This document shows positions 39,544-49,929 of a stretch of DNA of 64,000 nt, one piece after another. Below the pieces are notes generated by a model. That model did no database searches. It saw only the letters and a list, made by a program, of their open reading frames with translations, and was not told the DNA's origin. The stretch's first letter is position 1; the number at the start of each line of letters is the position of its first letter. The stretch comes from Anthonomus grandis grandis. Lineage: Eukaryota; Arthropoda; Insecta; Coleoptera; Curculionidae. The stretch spans positions 8,308,001 to 8,372,000 of the forward strand of contig NC_065550.1 in NCBI RefSeq assembly GCF_022605725.1, in the 5' to 3' direction. The position numbers were made by a program, and so were the translations under genes.

Positions 39544-40171
39544 TTAGTTAGCTATTTGAATGTTTATACTGCCTAGAACTGTGTATATGCTTAGTGGCCG
39601 CGTTGGTTTTAGTTTTCTGAATTCCTCATACATGTCCATATTGTCTAATTTGTTTATAGGGCATTCCAAAAATAAGTGGTTTAAGTCTACGATTTGGCCA
39701 CACTCGCAGAATGAGGAATCCCTTATTCCAATTCTGTGTAGGTGTTGGCCTCTAAGGCAGTGCAATGTCCTAATTCTTGTTATGGTAGTAATGTATTTAC
39801 GATTTATGTAATTGACCTTCAAGTGCCATTTATTTTTTGGGAAACTTTCTTGTACTTTTTTATACCCCTTTCCAGTTTTTTTCATGTTCTAATTTTGTTC
39901 ATGTCCTTGTGATATGTTGTGTTTTGTGTGTTGACTTTCTAGGGGGGTATTTTTCGGTCTATTGAGTATAGTTCCTATATTGGCTAGCTGATCCACTTTT
40001 TCGTTTCCCTTTATTTGAGAGTGACCTGGTACCCATGCTAGTTAATATTTCAGTCCCCTGTATTTTAGCTGCGTTAATATGTTTTTTTGTGTTTAAGGTT
40101 GTAATTTGTCTTGTGGGATCGATGTCGGTTTTGCTTATTCTCTGGATGGCGCTCTTTGAGTCTGTGCACAT
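39544..40171 (-). pseudogene. LINE RNase H and C-terminal region
   Basis: The minus strand reads MCTDSKSAIQRISKTDIDPT (RNase H strand with the TDS motif, about 40165). After frameshifts comes a long frame 39885-39544 with ITTITRIRTLHCLRGQHLHR, SSFCECG, and NHLFLECP, the usual CCHC-like tail of Jockey/I LINEs. Confidence 0.75.
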
Positions 40172-40199
40172 GATGACGTGAGTGAGTTTTTTTTAAATT

Positions 40200-40210
40200 C
40201 ATAGTAGTAC

Positions 40211-40255
<45 letters not shown>

Positions 40256-40452
40256 AGAGTGGGGGAGCTAGAGCTCGGCAAGTAGGCCTGAGCAGTCCCT
40301 TTTCGCCAACCCCAGAATCACCCACCCCTACGCCTCCACTCCCAATGCGCGGTCTCCACTGAGTCGGCACTTTAATAAAGGCTTGCACGTTGTCCCAGTC
40401 CAGATCTTTAACTTTGTTGCTCCGAACATTTTCCCTCTCAGGCGACTTCACC
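40200..40452 (-). repeat. GC-rich insert with (CTA)n tail
   Basis: A (TAG)n tract at 40211-40254 (CTA on the minus strand) ends a ~200 bp GC-rich block that is unlike the AT-rich LINE around it. The minus strand reads DLDWDNVQAFIKVPTQWRPR, but its downstream run of leucines is just the triplet repeat. It is probably a SINE or 3'-end LINE fragment inserted in the RNase H region. Confidence 0.5.
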
Positions 40453-41089
40453 TGGTAAGTTCATCTGATAGTCTAAATGAGAAGTTGTGGTTACATATCT
40501 CACAATGTATACCAAATACTGTTTTACCATTTTTTTTCGACCTATCCGTGTAAATATATGATTGTGTATTCTTTCTGCAATTCTTCTGTGATGTCATCAA
40601 ACTTTTGCCTTGTATTGTTGTCTCCTTTTTGTAAGTTTAGCTGTACTATTGGTATAGGTTCAATTTGTGATTCCACGTCTATCGTAAAGCAGGATAATAT
40701 GTCGTGTTTGTGATGTTTCCTTTGAACATGGTAGAAAATAGTTTAACGCTGTGACCAGATATGGGATGTTTTTTCTTCGCCAATAGTTTGCGTCTTGCAT
40801 TTGTAGTATTTGTATGGATTTTAATATGGGGTTAACGAGTGGGTGGTTTTTCATACAGATGATTTTTGATAGAAGTTTTGTTCCCAGCCATCTTCTTCTG
40901 TATTCTAATGATTTTTCTCCTGCTTCCGCCAATAGTACGTTTTTGGCGGTTGATCTCATACACCCTAGTATGATCCTTAGACTTTGATATTGCACTTTTT
41001 GTAATTTTTCTTGGTTATTTTTGTTTATGGGGTTAAGAAGAAAAGCTCCGAAGTCTAGGTGTGATCTGACTAGTCCTAAGTTTTTTTAT

Positions 41090-42113
41090 TTAGCAATTTG
41101 GAGAGTATGTGGGTCTCAGCCCCACCAGATTCTGCACAGTTTTTAGAATGTTTATTCCTTTTTCTGCTTTATTAGTGATATGTTCTATATGACTTGTCCA
41201 TTTTAGGTTTAAGTCCATTATCATTCCCAGGTATCTAAATTTTATGAAATTATGTATTTTTTTGTCCAATTTTAATTTCATCCCTGATGTCTTCCCTTTT
41301 TCCCCTGCTAAACCTGACTAAATCACATTTTTCTGGAGCCAATATTAGGTTATTTTTTATTAACCAGTTGTCAATAGTTTTAAGAGCGTTATTGATTTTT
41401 TGGGTGTTTAGTGTTTAATTTTTTTTCTGCGATTTTCCTTTAACGGCAATTGCTAGGTCGCCTGCATATCCCATTAGTTTAATTTCACCTGGAAATATAG
41501 TGTAGAGTTCCGACAGGTAAATATTAAACAATATAGTGCTTAAGGGGGACCCTTGGGGGAGACCCCTTGTAGTTATGTGTTAAAGTTTGTGTATATCTAT
41601 GAAGTCAAAAGCTGCTTTTATGCCCAGATACACAGCTGTGGCACCATATTCTGCGTAAATGCTAGGTTTATATATGATGTTATGAAAGCTATATTGTATT
41701 CCTATTTTTTTCTGAAGCCGGTTTGAAGATTATTTTTAATTTTCCATCTGCCATTCAATTCTTTGTTTAATCATGATTTCCATTATTTTTAATATACAGG
41801 ATGAGAGGACTATTGGCCGGTAACTTCTGGCAATTTTTGGGTTTTGTCCAGGTTTGCATATAATTATTATGAGATATTTTTTTAGCTTTTCCGCTATTGG
41901 GGTTTTCTCGGTCAGGATATTGTTGTATAAGGTTAAAATTGCTGATGTGGTTCTTTGTGGTACATTTTTTATCATAGAATATGAAACTTCATCTAGGCCA
42001 ACAGCTGAGTCTTTTTTGTTTCTTATGGCTATGTTCAGCTCATAAATGGTGAAAGGTTTAAATTTTGTGCATTTTTCCATTTGAAATGTTGGTTGTATAT
42101 TTATGCTTGCCAT
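41090..42113 (-). pseudogene. LINE reverse transcriptase with a mutated YADD box
   Basis: The minus strand encodes AIRNKKDSAVGLDEVSYSMI (about 42020), KIARSYRPIVLSSCILKIME (about 41830; RT motif 1), a degraded middle, then LMGYAGDLAIAV at about 41475-41440. The catalytic box reads YAGD in place of the YADD/FADD expected, so the first aspartate is lost. FIKFRYLGMIMDLNLKWTSH follows at about 41260. Multiple frameshifts. Confidence 0.8.
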
Positions 42114-42474
42114 TTTGTAGATTATTTCTTCCCTTATTTCATTTGTAGGATTCGCGGATCTTTCATTCTTATATTTTCGCGAGAATTTTTTAACCTTTTT
42201 CCAAACATCAATTATGCCTAGAGTTTCTGCTCAAGGATTCACAGAAGTCAATAGATTAATTTTTCTTAAGAATCTCGTGTTTTAGGAATTGTTTTTTTCA
42301 AGTTTAATAGATTTTCAGTGCTTATGTTATTTGGATATGTTTTTACAGCTTCTTTTCTTTTATTTATCCTCTCTGTGCATTCTGAGTCCCACCATGGGTT
42401 GCTTGTTTTGGGTTTATTGGTACTTTGTGTTTGTGGTATTGCTCTTTCTACAGCCTTGTGTAATGTTTGTTGTA

Positions 42475-43281
42475 TCTATATATATAAAAGAGTTTGTCCT
42501 GACTGACTGACTCATCATCGCAGAGCCCAAACTACAATAGCTAGAAACGTGAAATTTTGCCAACGGGTTCCTTTTATAATGTAGTCACCGGATAAGAACG
42601 GATTTTTCGAAATTCCACCGATAACAGGTAAAAAATGGGAAAATTGTTACCCGTGACCTCGAGAACTAAGGGGGTGGCTTCGGAGTTTGAATGGAGACTG
42701 CCCGCACCAACGAGTCGCAGGCATCAACTTAAGGAAAAAAAAATGAACTGCAACAACGTTTTTTTATAATGTAGGCCCCGGATATGAACGAACTTTTTAA
42801 AATTCCACCGATAAGGGGTGTTATATCGTATAGCGGCATAAAACTGATTAATAAATACGATTAAAAAATTGCCTCTGTATTATTTATATCTTGGTAGACA
42901 TAACAACAAGGCGGGTCCATGCGAGACTGATACCCGAGAGGTGACTCGACTCAGTCTTACCGCTCGCTCTGCATCTAACGAATCATTTTTTAAGATTATT
43001 TGTGTCTTGGTCTTTATTAATTATATTATTATTATTAATTATATTATATTAATCGCGCCCCTTGACCTCAAGAAAAACGGCGTGGCAATTGTGGGTTGCA
43101 TGTACTATCAATGAGGCGAGGCTTCGGAGTTTATTTTTGTGCATTGTGGGTTGCATGTACAATCATTGAGCCGTGGCTTCCGATTTTATTTTTGTGTATT
43201 GTGGGTTTCATTTACTATTGGAGGCCTTCTCCGACTTTTCTTTTATTTTCACGCGAGCAACGCCGCGGGCATTCAGCTAGT
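42475..43281 (+). mobile_element. Helentron-associated interspersed element (HINE)
   Basis: The left end is TCTATATATATAAAAG and the right end is CGCCGCGGGCATTCAGCTAG, both hallmarks of Helentron-type non-autonomous elements. No TIRs and no target duplication. The LINE reading frame (NPYEE then IQQTLHKAVERA) closes exactly across it, with insertion between two T residues. It contains a three-copy 55 bp tandem repeat. Confidence 0.85.
43091..43235 (+). repeat. Three-copy 55 bp tandem repeat in the HINE
   Basis: Copies start with GTGGGTTGCATGTAC at 43091, GTGGGTTGCATGTAC at 43146 and the partial GTGGGTTTCATTTAC at 43201. Internal minisatellites are typical of HINEs. Confidence 0.85.
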
Positions 43282-43850
43282 TTCTTCATATGGGTTGTTC
43301 TTGTCTAAGATGTCATTTAAAATTGTATCATGGTATAGTTTCCAGCCTGGTTTATAAAAGACTCTTTTGGTTATTGTGTTAACCCTGTATTAATTTAAAT
43401 TTATTCTATTGCTGTTTTTTTTATTTTGACTATTGTTGGGATGTGGTGGCTGAAGCCAGTTCAAGATTGTACTAGATCCCATTCCCATCTAAGGCTCGGA
43501 TGTCATTGCTGGTAATGTCAAATCGCGAGGACTATATGGTGTGATTCTTGTGGATATGTTGGTGTTAAGTATACAATGTTGGTTTTTCAATAAAAAAGAT
43601 TCTAATTGATTACCGTTACTTCTGTTAATTCTTTGGTTCATGCACCTTCCTTTATTATTCTTTTTTATTGACGTTTGACATAACGCCGCGAGGTGACAGC
43701 GTCGCCATACATGTTCTTTGATTAAAGAATTTTGTATTTCTTCTATATGAATTTTTTAGTGTTTTGGGATCGGTTGAATTGTACTGGGTTGATTCTAGGT
43801 TGCGTTAGCACACTGGTGGCGTAAGCCCCCCGTGTTCGTGTGTGTTGGGA

Positions 43851-44385
43851 TGGGATAGGATGGGTTGGGATAAATTATTTTGCGTTAGGATGTTGAGGGA
43901 GGGATTGGGCTTAAGGCCCCCATGTGCTCGACATTTACGAGCCCTCTATATATTTTTATTTATATTAATAGAATCTTAAAATGTTAGAAAATATGGAGGC
44001 TACGAACCTCTGCGGGTATGAATTTTTTGCTTGTGTACCAATATGTTTACCAGCAGGATATGTTAAACCCATTCACTATTACAATGTAAAAACAATCTAA
44101 AATAATTTTGGCATATAGATTTAGATGTCTTTCGTGTTTTCTCTTCTTATATAGGATATGGTTTTTAGATATGCTTGTTTCTTATTACCTACATTGAGCT
44201 TTAGAAAAATAGTTATGTTTATTATAGAAAATATACACAATTTGGCAACTGCCAGAACATTTTGACTGCGTCAAAAGTTTGACAATGTAATTATCAATAG
44301 TAACGAGTTTCGATCATCAAATAGACTAGAGTAGACGTCTTTTTTGACATAATATAAAGAAATTAAATATTATTTTTTAGCGTCC
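43851..44385. other. Intergenic, nothing recognised
   Basis: It includes a G-rich stretch around 43850-43925 (GGGATGGGATAGGATGGG) that could be LINE 5' sequence, then AT-rich DNA. Confidence 0.35.
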
Positions 44386-44388
44386 TAA

Positions 44389-45579
44389 GGGCCAAATTAT
44401 GGACCGGCTGGTAAAGTGTCTGGAAAAATTATCCTGCTGGTAACATTAAAAATTGAATTATGAACTTCTTGTTTGTCTTACCAGCAGAATAATTTTTTCT
44501 TACCAGTAGAATAAGTTAACAAGAGGAAAAAGCAGTGTATAAAAGGTCTACCAGGAAATTTATAACCTCAAATTTTTCAAAGAGTTGGAGCTTGCATAGT
44601 TTTGCAAGAAGTTTGTGTGTAATATTCTAAATTTTGCTCTTAATCCGTATGAGTATTTTGTTATTTTTTATCTGGTTATCTATTTCTCTCTATTTAATAT
44701 GATAATGCCCAACTTAAGGTTACACCCTTCCCTCACTTGCCTCTCTTTGCTGACTATGCCACTGTTATGTGACTAAGAAATGAAAAGAAAACATACATCT
44801 AAGAAATCCCATATAAAAACGTCAAATTTGAGGTGGTACTTAAATACCAGCTACCAGTTTTAAATATTTCCTGTTCTTGGCTACTTTTTTTCTTAGATTT
44901 TTTTATACCCTCATACTTTATTCGAAGATTATTCAGGGTTCGAACCACCCCTAATACAGAGTTTTTTACATTAAGCTCTGCTGTCAATTTTTTCCCAGCC
45001 CTGATCTTTTCTTTCCAAGATGTTGCATCAGTCTTTTTTGATTCAATTGTAGCCCCATATTGACTTAGTAAATTACAGAGCAAAATAACTTCTTTTTCAG
45101 AAAAGTTACCGACCTCTTTCTTTATTAGGTTATTGAGACATCCTCTAAAAAAATAATGTAAAAAAAAATGATTAAAATTCTACCAAATTCACTGCACAGT
45201 ATACAGTTTCTAAAATCCACTGGCAAATGTCTGGTGGGATGCTTACAAACAATTAGCAAAAATGCAAATGTTTAGCACAAAACAAGTATATGAGTACCTA
45301 TAACTATTATCACAAATTAAAAACCAAACACTTCCATTATTTTTGTTTATTTTCTCAGGACCGGATATTCATAACCCTAATCTTTCTTTTTTTCTTAAGA
45401 TTATTATACCGGCCACAACAATTATGTTGTTGCCAAACTGTAAACCTTCTGCTAGCTAACAACGGGTTAAAATTTGGTTCATAATTCCTCCTACAACTAT
45501 TGATAGGTTTACCGAGAGGATAGAATTTATCTGTCTGATAACACACAAGAACTTTACCAGCTGGTCCGTAATTTGGCCC
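44389..45579 (-). mobile_element. PIF/Harbinger derivative keeping only a Myb-like gene
   Basis: The left end GGGCCAAATTATGGACCGGC and the right end, read on the minus strand, GGGCCAAATTACGGACCAGC, are terminal inverted repeats, continuing with TGGTAAAGT. TAA flanks both sides (44386-44388 and 45580-45582), the 3 bp TWA duplication of PIF/Harbinger. At 1191 bp it is too short for a DDE transposase. Confidence 0.85.
44799..45140 (-). CDS. Myb/SANT-like DNA-binding protein of a Harbinger element (partial)
   Basis: From an acceptor-like TTTTTTTAG at about 45141, the minus strand is open (GCLNNLIKKEVGNFSEKEVI, LLCNLLSQYGATIESKKTDA, SWKEKIRAGKKLTAELN, RTLNNLRIKYEGIKKSKKKS) to a stop at 44799. This is a Myb/SANT-like DNA-binding domain of the Myb_DNA-bind_5 type, as found in the second ORF of PIF/Harbinger elements, where it helps recruit the transposase to the TIRs. 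A possible donor lies near 44860 (AAACTG|GTAGCT). The upstream start codon is not seen. Confidence 0.65.
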   Translation of the reverse strand, partial: CLNNLIKKEVGNFSEKEVILLCNLLSQYGATIESKKTDATSWKEKIRAGKKLTAELNVKNSVLGVVRTLNNLRIKYEGIKKSKKKSSQEQEIFKTGSWYLSTTSNLTFLYGIS

Positions 45580-45689
45580 TAAGTGAATAATCCGCAAATT
45601 TTGTTCTCTTAATCTATTCGTTTCAAAGTACTCTTTATGCTCCAATTTTAAAATATTGCAAAATCGGAGATATTTAAGTCGACAAGACC

Positions 45690-46205
45690 CCCCCACAGTT
45701 TGCTGCGAAAAAACGCTCAAGAAATTGGCATGCCTAAATCATCAGTTGAACTGATTTTAAAACAAAATAAATTCGAACGTCGAATTTTTCGTGAAATAAT
45801 CATGGCAAAAGCAAGATCAGACCTTATTAAGTTTTCGGATGAACATTGTGTTTTCGGATGAAGCTACGCTTATGCTTCATAGCATTTTAAACTACCAAAA
45901 TTTCAGGTACTGGACCAATGAAAATCCACAATGGATGCGGGAAGTGCTTACTCAGTATCACCACAAAGTTAATGTATGGGCTGCGATATTTGCAATCCAC
46001 ATAAATGACCTGTACTTTATCGAGAGAAACCTGAATTTATTAAAGTATTTAAGTAAATGCTTCGCACTGTTCCTGAAATTAGACATTTGGCCGGTCCAAA
46101 CTACAGACAAGTATGGTTTCAAGAACTCTATTCTTCCGCACTATAGTCGAGAGCTGCGTGATTATTTAAATATTACTTTTCCAAATAGATGGATAGGCAA
46201 GGGGG
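45690..46205 (+). pseudogene. Mariner transposase fragment (central part)
   Basis: The plus strand reads IGMPKSSVELILKQNKFERR, then MNIVFSDEATLMLHS (first Asp; from 45839), NFRYWTNENPQWMREVLT, VNVWAAIF, and, in a degraded stretch, LPHYSRELRDYLNITFPNRWIG up to 46198. The second Asp motif is corrupted (SILPHYS in place of DGAPPH-type). It ends where a LINE fragment begins. Confidence 0.8.
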
Positions 46206-46800
46206 TTTTGTTTTTTCTTGTTGGCTTTGCCAACAAGAGTCGATGATTTATAGTGTCAAAGGGCTTGGAGTAATCGAATAGTATAAGAATCCTTTTAAGT
46301 CCATGATCCAATGCCTCAATTATATCATCAGTTACCACAGCCAAGGCGGAGCATGCGGAATGCCCCTTACGAAACTCGTTTTGCAATTCTGAGATCATAC
46401 CATTATCATTTAAATATGAGTTCATCTGGCTGTATAATATTTTCTCTATTGTTTTCGAAATGGCATGTAAAATTGCAATAATGCGCAAGTCATTAAAGGT
46501 CTCTGTTTTTTTTTGGTAAAGGTATTCCTATTGCAGTTTTCCAAATTTGAGGAAAATAATTTTGTTCTATGCAACTGTTAATATTATTAGTTATGTAAGG
46601 ATCAATAAATGGGCTGCAATTTTTTTATATAGATAACATGATTTTATCTGTGCCACAAGCATTCGTTTTTATGCTTTAAATAATTTTATGAATATCTTCT
46701 ATAGAACACATGGAAAGTTTAATTTTTTCGATGCGCTGAATTTGTTGTTTTCGTAAAATTCTATAGTCTCGTCAATTCTATAGTCATTAGATCTGCTGTT
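46206..46800 (-). pseudogene. LINE RT fragment inserted in mariner sequence
   Basis: The minus strand encodes NYFPQIWKTAIGIPLPKKN (about 46550), RIIAILHAISKTIEKILYSQ (about 46480), NEFRKGHSACSALAVVTDDI and ILILFDYSKPFDTINHRLLL (motif A, with P for A). It is Jockey-like. One stop or frameshift near 46490. Confidence 0.78.
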
Positions 46801-47009
46801 AAAAGATTAAGAAAATGCTGGTTTATTAAAACCGAATAAGATGACCTAGTCCTCATTAAATCTTGGTGCTATTAAAATCTTTTGTACATTAACGTTTCTA
46901 AAACCAAAGTCTTAGGTTTGTCTAGTTTTATCGGGAATACTATTATTAAACCGTCATTAACTAAAGAAAATCTCATTAATTAGCTCTACCACAATTACTC
47001 TTCCAGTTA

Positions 47010-47208
47010 GAGAGTGACAAATTTCCTAATAGGTGGATTAGTCAAAGAGGAGCAATAGAATGGCACAAAACCACCCGACTTATCGCCTTTAGATTTATTT
47101 CTATATCCCCCTTAAAAATAAGTTTCACCTGTATTTGCATATTTTTAGTTTTTCTACAGATACCAAAACATTGAGGGTGGTACGTTTTCAAATTGAAACC
47201 CTGTATAT
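47010..47208 (+). mobile_element. Mariner 3' end fragment
   Basis: The plus strand reads FPNRWISQRGAIEWH, then in another frame PPDLSPLDLFLYPP (third catalytic Asp). The sequence ends GAAACCCTGTATA near 47208, a mariner terminus. The FPNRWI segment repeats that at 46178, so this is not a simple continuation of the fragment before the LINE. Confidence 0.75.
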
Positions 47209-48243
47209 CAGTGTGGCAAATAAATAATATTTTAAATATTATTCAAAAATTACGTAGTTTTCAAATTTATTAGTGAGACCCATAAAAAATTGAAATAAAC
47301 TAGTATTATCACTACATACTACTGTAGTGTTTCAGAGAAGATTTTTGGTTATAGCTATATTGCTATTGTCCAATTAATATTTGATTTATTAAAAGAGCGT
47401 AGATATTTTCAAATCTTTGTTTTGATCTCAAATTTCAGAAAAAAAATTATTTTAATCATTGTTTTTTTTTTTATAACAAAATGATAATTAAATTTTTAAT
47501 TGAACTATTTTTAATATCAAACATTTTAAAATAATTGATTATTTTCAGGACATTATATTCAAGGATATACAAGTGAAATTTTCGGTTTATGCACATTTAA
47601 ATTTGTGTTTTTATTGAAGAGTTAATTTCAAGTAGCAGTTTAGTGAAATTAAATACCTTAACATATTAAACGATGAATTAAGCAATGCTTTTAAAAAATA
47701 TTTTTCATAACAATAAGGACCCCAAACATAAATCCAAATTTGGCTTAGAAAAATAATATCAATGTTTTGCAGTGGCCTTCACAGTTATCAGATTTATATC
47801 CCATTAAGAACTGGGAATATACTAATGGTATTACAATGATCATAAAGTAAGACTTAAAACTTATTCCAATGTTAATGGACGCTTTCTAAAATTTTAAAAT
47901 TAAATTTTCCTACCCATACCACAAACACAATAACTTTTTTGCTTTTTAAGCAATTAGGAGGATACCTAGCATATTATCACATATTTCTATAAAAAATGCT
48001 GATAAAACAACTGCAACTTGTAAGATTATAATTCAATAAATAAAGATTATATTCTGAAAAAAATATATGTCTAAAAAGTAATTGTTCCCATTACGATGCT
48101 GTTTGAAAAAAATATCGAGCGCTAAAAATAGATGTTTCTTATTTTTAATAGTAGGGCACAAAAAAAACATGAGTAAAATTATTTTCCCATTTTTAGTTGA
48201 CTGAAATTTAATATTTTACTTTTATTATTCATAGCACTTTATA
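47209..48243. other. Intergenic, nothing recognised
   Basis: About 1 kb of AT-rich DNA without coding or repeat signals that I can support. Confidence 0.4.
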
Positions 48244-48423
48244 AAAAATATACAGGGTGGTCCAACAAAAGGTTGCACCCCTACTTGTGAGTTGCCTGGT
48301 ATATTTTCGGAAAAACGCAGGGACACGACAATCTACAACCGTATAATGTAGAGTAATTCGAAAATAAGATATTGCGTTACACTTTGGATTTTCAATTCTC
48401 CATGAATTTTTAATAACTTTTAT
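48244..48423 (+). mobile_element. DNA-transposon 5' terminus cut by a LINE
   Basis: TACAGGGTGGTCCAACAAAAG at about 48249 is a mariner/MITE-type terminus. The sequence runs ~175 bp to the LINE tail at 48424. No partner terminus found. Confidence 0.5.
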
Positions 48424-48453
48424 ATAAAGTCAAAGTCAAAGTCAAAGTCAAAA
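48424..48453. repeat. Tandem AAAGTC hexamers (LINE tail)
   Basis: Four to five copies of AAGTCA/AAAGTC form the 3' tail of the LINE that reads on the minus strand. Confidence 0.85.
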
Positions 48454-49440
48454 ATAGCTTTATTGTTACATAACATCATCTGTTGTTAACAAAGCATTAT
48501 ATAAAATCTTAAAGATAGTTGACAACATAATCTTTTACAAAAATATAAAAATTTTAACAATTCTTACATACATAGAATATAGAACACACCCAAAGAAAGG
48601 GTAGTAAGAATTCACATTACGCTGCGCAAAATTCTTCACTGTCAAAAGATTGTATTTAAAAACTCGTCTACAGAATAAAATGCTTTAGCAAGCAAGAGTT
48701 TCTTTATATTTTTCCTAAAACGTTTTTCACAATTTATTAGCCTTATATAAAGGGGTAGGTGGTTAAAAAGCCTTCTGCCCCCATATACAAAAGAGGACTT
48801 AATCTGCTCACTTTTTGGGATAGGTAGAGGTAAAGAGAAGGTTGTTCGGAGATTGTAACCCGAGGAGGGGGGGCCAAGTTGATGGCGATATTTTTTGTGG
48901 ATAAGACAAACAGTCTCTAAAATAAAAAGGCATGGCAATGTCAGGACAGAGTGTTTTAAAAACAATGGCCTACAGGGGCTACGAAAGGGAGCTGCACACA
49001 TATAGCGTATGGCTCTTTTTTGCAAAATAAATAGAGAACTGAACAAATACTGAGAGCACACACCCCAAAACACAATACCGTATCTCAGATAAGACTCTAT
49101 AAGAGCATGGTAGGCAATTTTGGCCACATCACGTCCCAGAGAATGTGTTATTACTCTAATAGCATAACAGTTGGATGATAACTTCCCTAATAAAGAGGAG
49201 ATATGATTTTCAAATTTTAATTGCTTATCAATCGTCAGGCCCAAAAATTTGCATGTTTCAGAAGGACTTATTGTTTCATTTTGCAAAGTGACAGTTCCAA
49301 GGTTACATTTAAAAGTTAAAATATTAGTTTTAGAAATATTAAAAGTTAATCTATTAGATTCACACCATGACTTTACAAGAATTAAATCTTCATCAACAAT
49401 ATTCCTTAATCTCTTGGTGTCAGTGTCATGCCAAAGTAAT
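48424..49440 (-). mobile_element. 5'-truncated LINE (Jockey/CR1-like) with repeat tail
   Basis: On the minus strand the element ends in tandem GACTTT units (48424-48453). The coding part (49286-48642) reads TCKFLGLTIDKQLKFENHIS, YLRYGIVFWG, LQKRAIRYM, and YGGRRLFNHLPLYIRLINCE up to LAKAFYSVDEFLNTIF. This is the last third of a LINE RT (palm end, thumb). It is open for 214 codons, so recently inserted. The upstream part is cut near 49440, typical 5' truncation. Confidence 0.85.
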
Positions 49441-49929
49441 GTTTATACTATCTTCAATTATTGTGAATATATTTGGATTAATGAAATTCAACAAACTTAA
49501 TACTACATAGACACCAGCAAGAACATTTAGCATCAGTCAGTGTCATTATATGTCATCGAAAAACTTTGTTTTGGATTTCAAATTGTTATGTTCCCTACCT
49601 AGTTATGACAATTATCGAAAAATGATTTTATTTTTTTTTAATTCAATTCAAGAAAGGGTAGAAATAACAAAACTGTATTTCCTAAATGGGAATATTCAAG
49701 AAATGTACATTTATAAAATAAAGCAATAGACTCAGAAAAAACAGAATATATAAAAAAGAAAAAAATACACAAATTAATAAATAAAAGAAAAATAAGGCAA
49801 TAAAATACATAAAAAATAAAATTGATTTTCCGCAGTAAAAAAACAAAAGATAGGTTAAAATTAAAAAAAAATTGATGCTATTAAAAAAAAACTAAAAATA
49901 GTAAAATACTTATATCCAACTGTGACTTC
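49441..49929. other. Intergenic, A-rich, nothing recognised
   Basis: Strongly A-rich on the plus strand. No recognisable feature. Confidence 0.4.

Larger units (their letters stand above)
39540..43850 (-). mobile_element. I-clade-like LINE with RNase H, interrupted by two insertions
   Basis: On the minus strand from about 43850 to 39540 the order is an endonuclease tail (ILNTNISTRITPYSPRDLTL, about 43560), a linker with NPWWDSECTE (about 42390), RT (about 42113-41090), a thumb, an RNase H-like DSKSAIQRI (about 40160) and a C-terminal Cys-rich segment (RTLHCLRGQHLHRIGI, CECG; about 39790). RNase H after RT points to the I/R1 group. A HINE (42475-43281) and a GC-rich insert (40200-40450) break it. 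Confidence 0.82.

Noticed and set aside
40074..40451. Open frame with a long leucine run on the minus strand
   Set aside because: The leucines are a translation of the (TAG/CTA)n microsatellite; no domain before or after it supports a gene.
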